Position numbers and translations under genes: made by a program. Below, piece after piece: positions 34,941 to 43,635 of a stretch of 64,000 nt of DNA; the first letter of the stretch is position 1; every line of letters begins with the position of its first letter. This DNA comes from Photobacterium damselae. Its GTDB lineage: Bacteria; Pseudomonadota; Gammaproteobacteria; Enterobacterales; Vibrionaceae. Under the pieces are notes generated by a model. That model searched no databases and had not been told where the DNA came from. It was given only the letters and a program-made list of their open reading frames with translations. Where the stretch lies: contig NZ_PYOG01000001.1 in the NCBI RefSeq assembly GCF_003026815.1, positions 62,001 to 126,000 on the forward strand. Direction: 5' to 3'.

Positions 34941-36164
34941 ATGTCACGAATTGTCGTTGTCGGTGGCGGAGCCGCTGGACTTGAACTTTCGACTCTATTA
35001 ACTAAATCGGTTCGTAAAGAAGATGAAATCGTTTTAGTTGAACCAGAAACTCATCACTATTGGAAACCTCGTTTGCATGAAATTGCGGCTGGTACTTTCG
35101 ACAGTGAATTAGATACTGTGTGTTACTTCACTCATGGTGCTAAACATGGCTATCAGCACTATCAAGGTGCAATGAAAGATATAGACCGAGTCAATAAAAC
35201 AATTACGGTTCAACGCCCAGATGGTACTGAATCAGGGATAAATTATGATTATCTGGTTATTGCTATTGGTGCTGTTAGCAATGACTTTAGAACAACAGGC
35301 GCACAAGATCATTGTTTGTTCTTAGATTCTGCAAGCCAAGCTCGTCAAGCGTGGAACCAAGTGAGCCAGTTACTTCGATCTGGCGATGAACACGCGATTA
35401 ATATTGTTGGCGCAGGTGCAACAGGGGTTGAACTCGCGGCCGAATTAGCTCGTGTAAGCCAAAAACTACAGCGTTATAACGCCGCTAAATTACATATCAA
35501 TTTAATTGAAGCCGCTGAACGAGTGTTACCGAATAGCCCAATCGCAATGTCTAGCAAAGTACTCAAAGAACTACAGCGTAATAACGTCAATGTTCTTCTA
35601 AATACTCGGATTGCAGAAGTTACTGATATGGGGATGAGGACCTCTGATGAGCAATTCTTACATGCAGATGTTCAATTTTGGGCCGCAGGGGTAAAAGCCC
35701 CAGACTGGCTTAACGGAATGGGTGGCTTGCAACATAACCCATTAAATCAAATAAAAGTACGAGCAAACTTAACAACCACCGAAGACCCAAATGTATTTGC
35801 CTTAGGTGATTGTGCATCGATTCCGCAAGCTGATGGTTCATTTGTACCACCAAAAGCACAAGCGGCTAATCGCGCAGCGGTACATTTAGCAAAAAGTCTC
35901 GGTGACATGTTAAAACGCGGTTACCCACCGACTGATTTTGAATTTAAAGATAGTGGAATGGTTGTCGCTGTAGGCCATCACTTTGCTGTCGGCTCTTTTG
36001 CCCCAGGTTCAAAACTGGAAGGTAAATTAGTTTTGCAAGGACGTTTAATCCGTCGTTTATACGATACGATTTTTCGCCTTCATCAACGAACTGTCACCGG
36101 TATGTTTACTGTTTCTCGCTTAATGATTACCAAGCGTTTGAAATGTGTATTTATGCCTAAGTAA
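34941..36164 (+). CDS. NDH-2-like FAD/NAD(P)H oxidoreductase, copy 2
   Basis: A 407-residue paralogue of the preceding gene, sharing most residues over the full length, including IVVVGGGAAGLELSTLL, INIVGAGATGVELAAELA, VFALGDCASIPQADG and VPPKAQAANRAA. It has a four-residue insertion (FAPGSKLEG region) near residue 350 relative to copy 1. Differences are concentrated around residues 60-75, 185-235 and the C-terminus. Copy 1 ends at a terminator, and 213 bases separate the two genes, so they are probably expressed independently. Both keep all cofactor motifs, so neither looks decayed. The electron acceptor is unproven. Confidence 0.85.
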   Translation: MSRIVVVGGGAAGLELSTLLTKSVRKEDEIVLVEPETHHYWKPRLHEIAAGTFDSELDTVCYFTHGAKHGYQHYQGAMKDIDRVNKTITVQRPDGTESGINYDYLVIAIGAVSNDFRTTGAQDHCLFLDSASQARQAWNQVSQLLRSGDEHAINIVGAGATGVELAAELARVSQKLQRYNAAKLHINLIEAAERVLPNSPIAMSSKVLKELQRNNVNVLLNTRIAEVTDMGMRTSDEQFLHADVQFWAAGVKAPDWLNGMGGLQHNPLNQIKVRANLTTTEDPNVFALGDCASIPQADGSFVPPKAQAANRAAVHLAKSLGDMLKRGYPPTDFEFKDSGMVVAVGHHFAVGSFAPGSKLEGKLVLQGRLIRRLYDTIFRLHQRTVTGMFTVSRLMITKRLKCVFMPK

Positions 36165-36258
36165 CAGAGTGTCACTTTTCAATCAAACCAATAACAACAG
36201 GCACAAAGAGAGTCAGTATCAGCTTACTCTCGCCATTAATTAATAATAGAAACAATAA

Positions 36259-36879
36259 ATGAAGAACTTTTTATCTAAACTATTTTCAACATCGAAAGCT
36301 ATTAATATGACTACATCAAAATTTAATCTGCACCCAGCTCTAAACCAAGGATTTGCGGCTACACAAGCTAACTTTACTGGAGGCCTATTAAGCTGCAAAT
36401 GTAAAACTAATCAAGTTACGGTAAAACTAACAGCACAAACGGCACATAACCATGCTTGTGGTTGTTCAAAATGCTGGAAACCAGAGGGCGCTTTATTTTC
36501 TCAAATCGCAGTAGTATCGAGCGACAAACTCACCGTTATTGCTAATGCGAACAAACTTCAAGTTGTTGACTCTGCTGCTGTGATTAAGCGTCACGCATGT
36601 AAAGAATGTGGTGTTCATATGTTTGGTCGTATCGAAGACTCTAATCACCCATTTTATGGCTTAGACTTCGTTCATACTGAACTGTCTGAGCAAAATGGCT
36701 GGACTGCTCCATCTTTTGCCGCTTTCGTTTCTTCTATCATCGAAGCTGGCACAGATCCAAAAGATATGGATGCCATTCGCAGTCAGTTTGCAGAAATTGG
36801 TCTACCAACTTATGACTGCTTATCTCCTGCACTAATGGATGCAATTGCAACCCATGTGTATAACCAAAACCATAAGTAA
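36259..36879 (+). CDS. gfa: Glutathione-dependent formaldehyde-activating enzyme (S-(hydroxymethyl)glutathione synthase)
   Basis: A 206-residue cytoplasmic zinc enzyme proposed to speed the joining of formaldehyde and glutathione. CKCKTN (about residues 46-50), CGCSKCW (about 73-79) and [13 protein letters not shown] hold the seven zinc-binding cysteines of the GFA fold, and [19 protein letters not shown] plus the ending [13 protein letters not shown] match the family closely. The first 16 residues (to the internal ATG at 36307) are not typical, and translation may start there; neither start has a strong ribosome site. The usual partners frmA (formaldehyde dehydrogenase) and frmB are not adjacent. 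Confidence 0.88.
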   Translation: MKNFLSKLFSTSKAINMTTSKFNLHPALNQGFAATQANFTGGLLSCKCKTNQVTVKLTAQTAHNHACGCSKCWKPEGALFSQIAVVSSDKLTVIANANKLQVVDSAAVIKRHACKECGVHMFGRIEDSNHPFYGLDFVHTELSEQNGWTAPSFAAFVSSIIEAGTDPKDMDAIRSQFAEIGLPTYDCLSPALMDAIATHVYNQNHK

Positions 36880-37126
36880 TTTGGTTATCGTCTAAGGAGG
36901 TAAGAATTTCTATCTCCTTTGCTTCAGCCTTGGTTGATACCTAACGTCAAAGAGCTAGCGATTATCTCACGTTGTTTGTATTGAACTTATATCAGTGACG
37001 ATACTCTGAATCCAATTTCTTAAGACCAATTGGATATATAGCCAAGGCTGAACAAGAAAAGGCTTTACTCGGAATAAAACGTTTTCTTGTTCATTGCTAA
37101 TGGTTTTCACGCCATTAATTCTCTTA

Positions 37127-37172
37127 TCTGTGCTTAGGCACGAACCTTCTCTGTGCTTAGGCACGAACCTTC
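37127..37172. repeat. Two tandem 23-base repeats, each with a small hairpin
   Basis: Two copies of a 23-base unit beginning TCTGTGCTTAGGCACG start at 37127 and 37150. Each contains GTGC-TTAG-GCAC, a 4-base stem with a 4-base loop. Confidence 0.7.
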
Positions 37173-37195
37173 TTGTATTGAGGATGGCACTTGCC

Positions 37196-37227
37196 ACGCT
37201 CTGGGGTAATACTCAGAGCGTTTTTTT
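37196..37227 (+). terminator. Strong terminator with no gene directly upstream
   Basis: ACGCTCTG pairs with CAGAGCGT, followed by seven T residues. The nearest upstream gene (gfa) ends 317 bases before. Confidence 0.85.
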
Positions 37228-37414
37228 CTTCAATCAATCAAGTACGCCCAAAACGATATAATTTATTCGATTTTCGAATACCAATTAACTCAAAAACAAG
37301 AAATAAACCATACAAAAATGATAAACTATAACATGCAAGCATAAGTCACCTTTATTTTTTATCATCTAATTTTGACGTAGTAGAAATAACAATAACAATA
37401 GCCAGAGAAAACCA

Positions 37415-38668
37415 ATGAAACTCAAGCTTTTTAAATCCCTCCCCTCCCAATTACTGATTGCAGCTCTCGTTGCATGGAGCATGGTGCAAGTATTACCCAT
37501 CAGCTCTGAGTTTGTTCAATCTAGCTGGTTTCAGTTAATTATGATGTTCAAAACAACCTACATTGGCTTATTAAAAATGGTGGTGGGCGCTGTCGTATTA
37601 CTGTCTCTTTTACAAGGGATAACCAGTATTGGTTCAACCGTTAAATTAAAATCTCTCGGTGCTAAAACCATTGCTTTTTATTCATTAACTTCTATTTTAG
37701 CCATCTCACTGGGCTTAGGGGTATCCTTGTCCCTGCCGCCATGGCCTCAATTGATTGATCCAAATACCGTTGCGCTTGGTAGCAATGTCACTCTAATTGA
37801 TAGTAGTTCATCATCAGGTGGAGCGATTGTTGAAAAGCTCTTTAAAATGGCCTTGGTAAATCCATTTCAAGCCTTAGCAACAACCAACTTACTGGGTATT
37901 GTGGTCTTTGCCCTGCTATTTGGTATTGCGCTACTTGCCACTTTACCGGAGAAACACCCAGTATTTGAGGTTATCAATGGGCTTAATCACAGCTTAAATC
38001 GACTGGTTTCTGCCATTATTAAGCTAGCGCCTTTAGCTGTATTTGCCATCGTTTTTGAGTTTACCTTAAAAAGTGGCAACGCATTATTTGGCGAATTAGC
38101 TCGTTTTGCTCTTTTAGTCTTTACCTTAACACTCATTCATGGCGTGATTGTCTTACCGAGCATTGCTAAATTAGCGACTGGGATCTCATTTAAAAAGTTA
38201 TTCAGAGCCTTATCAGCCCCAATGGCCATGGCATTTGCAACGTCATCTAGCTCTGCCACACTACCACTTTCTATGCAAACGGCTGAGAATGAATTAGATA
38301 TCTCACAGTCCACCAGCAGTATGGTGTTGCCATTAGGCTCAATTATGAATATGGATGGAACCGCTCTCTTTGAAGGGGTTGCCGCTATTTTTCTTGCTCA
38401 GCTATATGGTATCGACCTGGGAACAACTGGCCTGATTATGATCTTTATTATGGCGATGGTCTCTTCTATTGGAGCACCAGGAATGCCATCAGGATCCATG
38501 TCTGGAATGCAATTGGTTATGCTTGCAGCAGGTATTCCACTAGAAGCTATTGCAATTTTATTACTGATTGAACGCCCTCTTGATACCTTCCGTACTGCGG
38601 TGAATGTTGAAGGTGATTTAATTGCCGCACTTGTGGTTGATAAATGGCAAAATAAAACTTCCGCTTAA
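37415..38668 (+). CDS. Dicarboxylate/amino acid:cation symporter (DAACS family)
   Basis: A 417-residue inner-membrane symporter related to GltP, GltT and SstT, taking up glutamate, aspartate, serine or C4-dicarboxylates with Na+ or H+. Family marks are MAFATSSSSATLPLSM (the serine-rich re-entrant loop HP1), GSIMNMDGTALFEGVAAIFLAQ (helix 7 with the NMDGT cation motif) and APGMPSGSMSGMQ followed by IERPLDTFRTAVNVEGD (HP2 and helix 8). Substrate specificity cannot be read with confidence; the arginine that binds an acidic side chain in helix 8 would be in DTFRTAVN. A monocistronic unit ending in a very strong terminator. Confidence 0.88.
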   Translation: MKLKLFKSLPSQLLIAALVAWSMVQVLPISSEFVQSSWFQLIMMFKTTYIGLLKMVVGAVVLLSLLQGITSIGSTVKLKSLGAKTIAFYSLTSILAISLGLGVSLSLPPWPQLIDPNTVALGSNVTLIDSSSSSGGAIVEKLFKMALVNPFQALATTNLLGIVVFALLFGIALLATLPEKHPVFEVINGLNHSLNRLVSAIIKLAPLAVFAIVFEFTLKSGNALFGELARFALLVFTLTLIHGVIVLPSIAKLATGISFKKLFRALSAPMAMAFATSSSSATLPLSMQTAENELDISQSTSSMVLPLGSIMNMDGTALFEGVAAIFLAQLYGIDLGTTGLIMIFIMAMVSSIGAPGMPSGSMSGMQLVMLAAGIPLEAIAILLLIERPLDTFRTAVNVEGDLIAALVVDKWQNKTSA

Positions 38669-38703
38669 TCGATTAATTAAAAATTGGTGAGCTATTCATA
38701 AAA

Positions 38704-38747
38704 AACAGAGCCACTCAATACCTTTATATTGAGTGGCTCTGTTTTAT
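38704..38747 (+). terminator. Terminator between the symporter and the helicase
   Basis: AACAGAGCCACTCAATA pairs with TATTGAGTGGCTCTGTT, a 17-base stem followed by TTATC; convergent genes. Confidence 0.92.
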
Positions 38748-38768
38748 CAAATCAAGAATATCGATGAT

Positions 38769-41093
38769 TTAAAGCATTCTAGAACGAGCTTTTGCAACCA
38801 CAATTAAACGGTTCGCAAGCACTTTTTGTTTTGTGCTACCAACAGTTTGAATTTCCCTTAATAATCGAGCCAGTTCTGTCTCAAAATATTTCTGTTTTTT
38901 TGTGCGCATAAGCGTCCGAATAAGCTTATCTGCATTCTCTGGCAATGGCTGATTTAACGCCCACTCATAGCTATATTGCTGATACGCACCGTCGCTAGAT
39001 GGTAACTCTATTTCTCGTTCTTTTGGCGGTTGAGCCATATCGTCTAATCGTCCTAAACGCTGGTAATAACCATACACAATAGGCGATTTATGATGAGGTA
39101 ATTCACCCTCTTGATACAGTTTCTCTCCAACCGTTTGGGCAACATCCACTTTTGACTCTAAAACAAATTGACTGGCGTTTTTGTTGGCGCGAACGTAACT
39201 CTCTTTTTTCTTTGGCTCAACCGTATAGTAGACGCGAGCAACATCTTTCGCTCGTGTCATGGCAACATAGGCTAAGCGGCGCTCTTCTTCCGTATCAGCG
39301 GCTAATCCAGCACTAGAGCGATTCATATACGGAAAGGCATCTTTATCCCAATATGGCAGATAAACTTGGCTAAACTCACACCCTTTAGCGCGAAAAATTG
39401 TGGTGACCTGTACCCCATTGATATTTGGCTGCTGGGCTTGATGTTGATCATGATGAGTCGATTGTTGTGTATAATATTCAAAATATTGAAGCGCTTTCTC
39501 ACAATGTTGATCCATAGATTCAAGCACTGTTTCTACACTGTCTAATCGTTCAACCGCTTCTTCAATTTCAGATGCCGTAGCCTCCGTTTTCCAAATCCAA
39601 TTATCTAACTGGCTCTCTTTACGGTACTGACGATACACATCAAGCGCTTTAAATTGCCCTTTACGACGCAAAGTAATCAGTAACTCGACTCGATCAATAA
39701 ACGAATCTAAATTCAACGCTGAATAAATTTTCTCTGCTTTTGTTACATAAGCTCGCCACTGCTCTATTGGTCGATTCGCTAATTCATCACACAGAGGCTT
39801 AAGATCTTTATTGGGAACATAACAGTGTGGAAATGCCATGATATTAAAGAGAAAACTAGAACGCTGCTGCGGTGACTGTTGCTCAAAACGCCCGATAGCA
39901 AAACCTAAAATATCCATCAGCAACCGGACTTCCCGACTATGACCCAATACCGAAGGCACTGGCATTTGATAAGGGATCTTTTTGGTCAAAAATGCCAATT
40001 CAAATAACAGTGTTTGCGACCAACGACGAACCAAGATTGCCACATCTTTAGCTTGGCCACCTTGTTCTAAAAACTGCTGAATAGCCTGCGCAATTTCACC
40101 AACTTGGCGCTCAGAACCAACCACTTCAATTTGGGTATCAGAAACTGACTCATGAGATACCGTTTGAAAGTCATGAAAGCGATTTCGGTTATTCGATATC
40201 AAGTGGCTAGCGGCAAGCGCTAAACTGTGTCCAAAACGGAATGTTCTCGATAAGCTATAGGTTTTTGCAGGTGCAAAGTCTCGTTCAAAATTGAGCATAA
40301 ACTGAGGGGCACTGCCTCGCCATTTATAGATACACTGATCGACATCACCAACAGCAACTAACTGAGACTGAGGACCAAGTAATTGCTTTAGTAATTGATA
40401 TTGAGCCGTATTAATATCTTGAAATTCATCGACAACAATAAAGCGACACTGTTGATGATAGTATTGTCTTATCGCTTCATTATTTTGAAGTAACTTAACG
40501 GTTTCAACCAACCAATCATCAAAGAAAAGTAATTTCCGCTCTTGACGTAACGTTTCAAAATTACGAAATGCTTCAATAATAAATTGATACTCACTACTAA
40601 TATCAGAAAGGTCAAATACCTCTTTTGGTGGCAGCATATAAGCTTTAACCAATCCAATGAAATTCATTAGCAGTTCAATTGTCTTCGGATCTTTATAGGT
40701 CTGCTGCTTTTGATAAGACTTTTCTTGAGCTCCCATCTGACGCAAAACTTGTTTAGCAAGCGTCTTATCACTTTCACCTTGCTGGAAATCGACTTGGTAA
40801 CCCGTTTCACGTAAATAACCCGTGTGACGCAAGAGCTGATAACAAAAACTGTGAAAAGTATGGACAGGCACCTGCTGCTCAATACCGATACCTTGAAGCT
40901 TTTGTTTAAAGTCGTTGCGGATATCACGGTTAAACATCAACACCAGCATATTATTCGCTGGAATTTGTGCCAATTTATGCTGAATAAGTCCAACTAAGGT
41001 GGTTGTTTTACCTGTACCAGCACCTGCTACACATAGAGCATTACCTTGCTCATGGTGAATAAAAGCAATTTGTTCAGGGGTAAAACAACTCAT
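38769..41093 (-). CDS. UvrD/Rep-type superfamily 1 DNA helicase
   Basis: A 774-residue ATP-dependent 3'-5' helicase. Motifs in order: TPEQIAFIHH (Q motif), AGAGTGKTTTL (Walker A, about residues 23-33), VHTFHSFCYQLLR (Ia), VVDEFQDINTAQYQLL (Walker B, about 219), GDVDQCIYKWRGS (III), TYSLSRTFRFGHSLA (IV), TTIFRAKGCEFSQVYLP (V) and LAYVAMTRAKD (VI). It is longer than Rep or UvrD only slightly and is not a RecB- or AddA-type nuclease. The exact repair role is unknown. It is divergent from ydjM across 292 bases that hold a LexA box 255 bases upstream of this gene; SOS control of the helicase is possible but the distance is large. Confidence 0.88.
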   Translation of the reverse strand: MSCFTPEQIAFIHHEQGNALCVAGAGTGKTTTLVGLIQHKLAQIPANNMLVLMFNRDIRNDFKQKLQGIGIEQQVPVHTFHSFCYQLLRHTGYLRETGYQVDFQQGESDKTLAKQVLRQMGAQEKSYQKQQTYKDPKTIELLMNFIGLVKAYMLPPKEVFDLSDISSEYQFIIEAFRNFETLRQERKLLFFDDWLVETVKLLQNNEAIRQYYHQQCRFIVVDEFQDINTAQYQLLKQLLGPQSQLVAVGDVDQCIYKWRGSAPQFMLNFERDFAPAKTYSLSRTFRFGHSLALAASHLISNNRNRFHDFQTVSHESVSDTQIEVVGSERQVGEIAQAIQQFLEQGGQAKDVAILVRRWSQTLLFELAFLTKKIPYQMPVPSVLGHSREVRLLMDILGFAIGRFEQQSPQQRSSFLFNIMAFPHCYVPNKDLKPLCDELANRPIEQWRAYVTKAEKIYSALNLDSFIDRVELLITLRRKGQFKALDVYRQYRKESQLDNWIWKTEATASEIEEAVERLDSVETVLESMDQHCEKALQYFEYYTQQSTHHDQHQAQQPNINGVQVTTIFRAKGCEFSQVYLPYWDKDAFPYMNRSSAGLAADTEEERRLAYVAMTRAKDVARVYYTVEPKKKESYVRANKNASQFVLESKVDVAQTVGEKLYQEGELPHHKSPIVYGYYQRLGRLDDMAQPPKEREIELPSSDGAYQQYSYEWALNQPLPENADKLIRTLMRTKKQKYFETELARLLREIQTVGSTKQKVLANRLIVVAKARSRML

Positions 41094-41385
41094 AATAATA
41101 AAGCTCTAAATTAAACATTTTCTGATGCAGCATCATACCACAGCCAAGACCGTCACAATGCTCGCTTTTACATCCAAGTGACTGGGTATATCTCATCACC
41201 AATCAATAAGAAGCAATAGCTGCTTCATCATCCCGCAAATAAATGTGATCAAATACTCACTTTGCTGAAACATTAATCGTTCGTTACACTTTAATTGTCG
41301 AATGAAGCTAAATAGATTGCGAAACGAAATATTTTACGCTAATTACACTGTATAAAACCACAGTTGTTTAAGAGTATTTTTATTT
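41094..41385. other. Divergent region, helicase / ydjM
   Basis: 292 bases holding a LexA box close to ydjM and, at 41182-41191, CTGGGTATAT, a degenerate relative of the TTGGGTATAT palindromes at 632 and 32714. Nothing else is recognised. Confidence 0.45.
41348..41363. promoter_or_regulatory. LexA (SOS) box upstream of ydjM
   Basis: CTGTATAAAACCACAG has the exact CTGT-N8-ACAG form of the LexA operator, 22 bases before the ydjM GTG start. Confidence 0.75.
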
Positions 41386-42153
41386 GTGGCAAATTTTACA
41401 ACCCATTTCACCGTAGCGGCCGTGGTTAGTGGTGTGGCAGCAGCAGCGTTACTCTCCGCCGAACATGTAATGCCAGTAACGGCCATCTGGTTAGCATTTC
41501 TTGGCACCATGGGCGGCTTATTGCCCGATATCGATTCAGATCATTCCACATCGATGAAATGGTTATTTACACTGCTGGCTAGTTTTAGCTGTTTTATCTT
41601 GCTCTGTCATATCTACTCACACGTCACTATGTTAGAGCTTTTATTTTATATCGTAGGGCTATTCATCATTGTTCAAGTTATTATTAAAGCTTGGGTACAG
41701 AGAATCACCATACACAGAGGTTGCTGCCATTCTATCGCCTTTGTTACCTTATTGGCGCTATGTGTTACACATTTAGCAAGCTTACTCGGTTACAAAAATA
41801 CCTTTAGTTGGCTATCTGGGGGCTTTGTTTTATTAGGGGGTTTAGTCCACTTAATTTTAGATGAGATTTACAGCGTAGATTTGGCAAACAAGCGCATTAA
41901 ATCATCATTTGGTAGTGCCCTTAAGCCTTTTTCTTTGAGCAATCCATTTATTAGCTTGGCGCAAGTGACGGCAATTGTGCTGTTACTATATTCAGCACCA
42001 CCAGCCCATTCAACCATACGCTTGCTCAGCCATTGGCAGCATTTTCATTTCAGTCCATCATGGCTAAATGTTGACCAAGCTCAATACTGGCTTAAGAATG
42101 TGCTAAATTCGACTGCAGATAAAATCAAAACCGTTCATATTCCATCGATTTAG
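41386..42153 (+). CDS. ydjM: YdjM-type inner-membrane metal-dependent hydrolase, SOS-regulated
   Basis: A 255-residue membrane protein with five or six hydrophobic segments. It begins with ANFTTHFTVAAVVSG and carries GGLLPDIDSDHS near residue 47, the conserved metal-binding PDxD segment, then ITIHRGCCHSIAF near 110 and LGGLVHLILDEIYSVD near 150, all marks of the YdjM/LexA-regulated hydrolase family. The start is GTG 41386 with no strong ribosome site. A LexA box sits directly upstream; E. coli ydjM is also a LexA target, which supports both calls. The substrate of the family is unknown. Confidence 0.82.
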   Translation: MANFTTHFTVAAVVSGVAAAALLSAEHVMPVTAIWLAFLGTMGGLLPDIDSDHSTSMKWLFTLLASFSCFILLCHIYSHVTMLELLFYIVGLFIIVQVIIKAWVQRITIHRGCCHSIAFVTLLALCVTHLASLLGYKNTFSWLSGGFVLLGGLVHLILDEIYSVDLANKRIKSSFGSALKPFSLSNPFISLAQVTAIVLLLYSAPPAHSTIRLLSHWQHFHFSPSWLNVDQAQYWLKNVLNSTADKIKTVHIPSI

Positions 42154-42237
42154 CACATAAATCATCAACATAGATTTTATATACTGGAGCCATTGTTCAT
42201 AACTTGAATAATGGCTTTTTCTTTATAAAACACCATT

Positions 42238-42253
42238 ACGCAAACGTTTGCTA
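42238..42253. promoter_or_regulatory. PurR operator upstream of purC
   Basis: ACGCAAACGTTTGCTA matches the PurR consensus ACGCAAACGTTTKCNT nearly perfectly; 109 bases before purC. Confidence 0.8.
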
Positions 42254-42290
42254 TTTTTAACAAAGCGAGTATGATGCAGGCCATAACCAA

Positions 42291-42320
42291 GGTTAATCTC
42301 CACAACCTTAGAGGTTAACC
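42291..42320 (+). promoter_or_regulatory. Leader hairpin upstream of purC
   Basis: GGTTAATCTC pairs with GAGGTTAACC (one G-T) across a 10-base loop, 41 bases before the start; no T run follows. Confidence 0.35.
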
Positions 42321-42361
42321 GTTGAAATTTATGTTTCATGCTTTGATATAGGGATTTCACC

Positions 42362-43465
42362 ATGAGCCTTGCTGATCAAGTTCTTGCTGTCAACGATGAC
42401 CTACCCATTCGCACTCATCAACCAGTCCATAGCGGTAAAGTTCGTTCTGTCTATTGGTTAACACCAGAAGATAGTCGTCGCTTAATCCAAGAGAAAAATT
42501 ATAACGTTCAACCCGATGCCGAATTGGCTACTATGGTGATTAGCGATCGTATCTCAGCATTCGATTGTATCTGGCATGCCGAAGGAGGACTCAATGGTGT
42601 ACCGGGAAAAGGTGCGGCATTAAACGCAATTTCAAATCACTGGTTTACCCTCTTTAAACAACACAATCTTGCTGATAGCCATATTCTTGATATTCCTCAC
42701 CCTTTTGTTTGGATTGTACAAAAAGCTAAGCCAGTCAAAGTAGAAGCTATCTGTCGTCAATATATTACAGGTTCCATGTGGCGAGCTTATGAAAAAGGTG
42801 AACGTAATTTTTGTGGCATTGAATTACCAGAGCGATTAGAAAAAGATCAAAAACTGCCTGAGTTACTTATTACCCCATCAACCAAAGGGATTTTAACTGG
42901 TATTCCTGGTGTTCCTGAAGTCGATGATGTTAACGTCACCCGCCAAGATCTTGAAAATAATTTAGCCGCATTTAATTTCCAAGATAAAGCCGATATAGCA
43001 ACTTATGAGCATATGCTAAAAGCCGGATTTACGGTGATAAGCGATGAGTTAAAACAATTAGATCAAATCTTTGTTGATACCAAGTTCGAGTTTGGCTACG
43101 TCACAGATGCTAATGGAAGCGAAAAATTAATTTATATGGACGAAGTTGGTACACCTGACTCTTCTCGCATTTGGGATGGTGCTGCTTACCGTAATGGCAA
43201 AATTGTTGAAAACTCCAAAGAAGACTTTCGCCAAGTATTATTAAACTATTTTGATGACCCAGATATTCTACTAAATAAAGATCGCATGGATGAGCGTTTT
43301 GCATTGGCACGGGATAATGCTTTACCTCAAGAGACTTTAATGGATATCTCACGTATCTATATTGGAATTGCTGAGAAGATCACTGGACAGAAAATCGTAC
43401 TCAGTCAAAACCCAAAACAAGAGATCATCAAGATCTTAAATGATCAGTACGGACTGATTGATTAA
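42362..43465 (+). CDS. purC: SAICAR synthase (PurC), long form
   Basis: A 367-residue enzyme joining CAIR and aspartate with ATP to give SAICAR in purine synthesis. HSGKVRSVY at residues 22-30 binds [18 protein letters not shown] starts the substrate site, [19 protein letters not shown] and TKFEFGYV followed by [14 protein letters not shown] are the classical PurC signatures. E. coli PurC has 237 residues; Vibrio species have this longer form, related to the yeast Ade1 type. A PurR operator and a leader hairpin precede it. It stands alone, not in an operon with other pur genes. Confidence 0.95.
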   Translation: MSLADQVLAVNDDLPIRTHQPVHSGKVRSVYWLTPEDSRRLIQEKNYNVQPDAELATMVISDRISAFDCIWHAEGGLNGVPGKGAALNAISNHWFTLFKQHNLADSHILDIPHPFVWIVQKAKPVKVEAICRQYITGSMWRAYEKGERNFCGIELPERLEKDQKLPELLITPSTKGILTGIPGVPEVDDVNVTRQDLENNLAAFNFQDKADIATYEHMLKAGFTVISDELKQLDQIFVDTKFEFGYVTDANGSEKLIYMDEVGTPDSSRIWDGAAYRNGKIVENSKEDFRQVLLNYFDDPDILLNKDRMDERFALARDNALPQETLMDISRIYIGIAEKITGQKIVLSQNPKQEIIKILNDQYGLID

Positions 43466-43502
43466 TATCTTTTATTTTAATTAATAAAGGGGGATACCTT
43501 TC

Positions 43503-43537
43503 CCTCTTTACTCTCTTACTCTCTTACTCTCTTTACT
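43503..43537. repeat. Pyrimidine microsatellite-like repeat
   Basis: Repeats of the 8-base unit TCTCTTAC and close variants (CTCTTTAC) run for about 35 bases in the non-coding region after purC. Confidence 0.55.
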
Positions 43538-43585
43538 ATCGTCAATACTGAATCCAAATCGTTAAATATAAAACCTATTACATAA

Positions 43586-43635
43586 CAATTCATTTCTATT
43601 CATATCTCCCTTTGCCATACATGACTTATTCATAA
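43586..43635 (+). promoter_or_regulatory. TorR-box-like direct decamers upstream of torECA
   Basis: CAATTCATTT (43586-43595) and CTATTCATAT (43596-43605) are adjacent decamers, the second matching the TorR box CTGTTCATAT at 9 of 10 positions; TTATTCATAA (43626-43635) is a third, weaker one. They lie about 320-370 bases before torE. Confidence 0.45.

Larger units (their letters stand above)
36894..37227 (+). ncRNA. Candidate structured non-coding RNA ending in an intrinsic terminator
   Basis: No convincing gene lies here, yet the + strand can form a chain of stems: AAGGAG/CTCCTT (36894-36920, perhaps the gfa terminator); CAGCCTTGG (36925-36933) with CCAAGGCTG (37042-37050), enclosing ATCCAATT/AATTGGAT (37010-37035); GAACAAGAAAA (37050-37060) with TTTTCTTGTTC (37082-37092); TAATGG/CCATTA (37098-37117); two tandem small hairpins GTGC-TTAG-GCAC; then the terminator. 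The layout suggests a transcript of about 300 bases. An alternative is one or more palindromic mobile repeats, since 36925-37050 has MITE-like inverted ends. I match it to no known RNA family. Confidence 0.4.

Noticed and set aside
36925-36985. Possible Qrr-type quorum-sensing RNA near ACGTTGTT
   Set aside because: Only a short piece resembles the conserved Qrr core; the order and the 5' stem do not fit.
36967-37197. Minus-strand 76-codon frame in the structured region
   Set aside because: It lies over the stems and tandem repeats, shows no family pattern and lacks a ribosome site; the structure is the better explanation.
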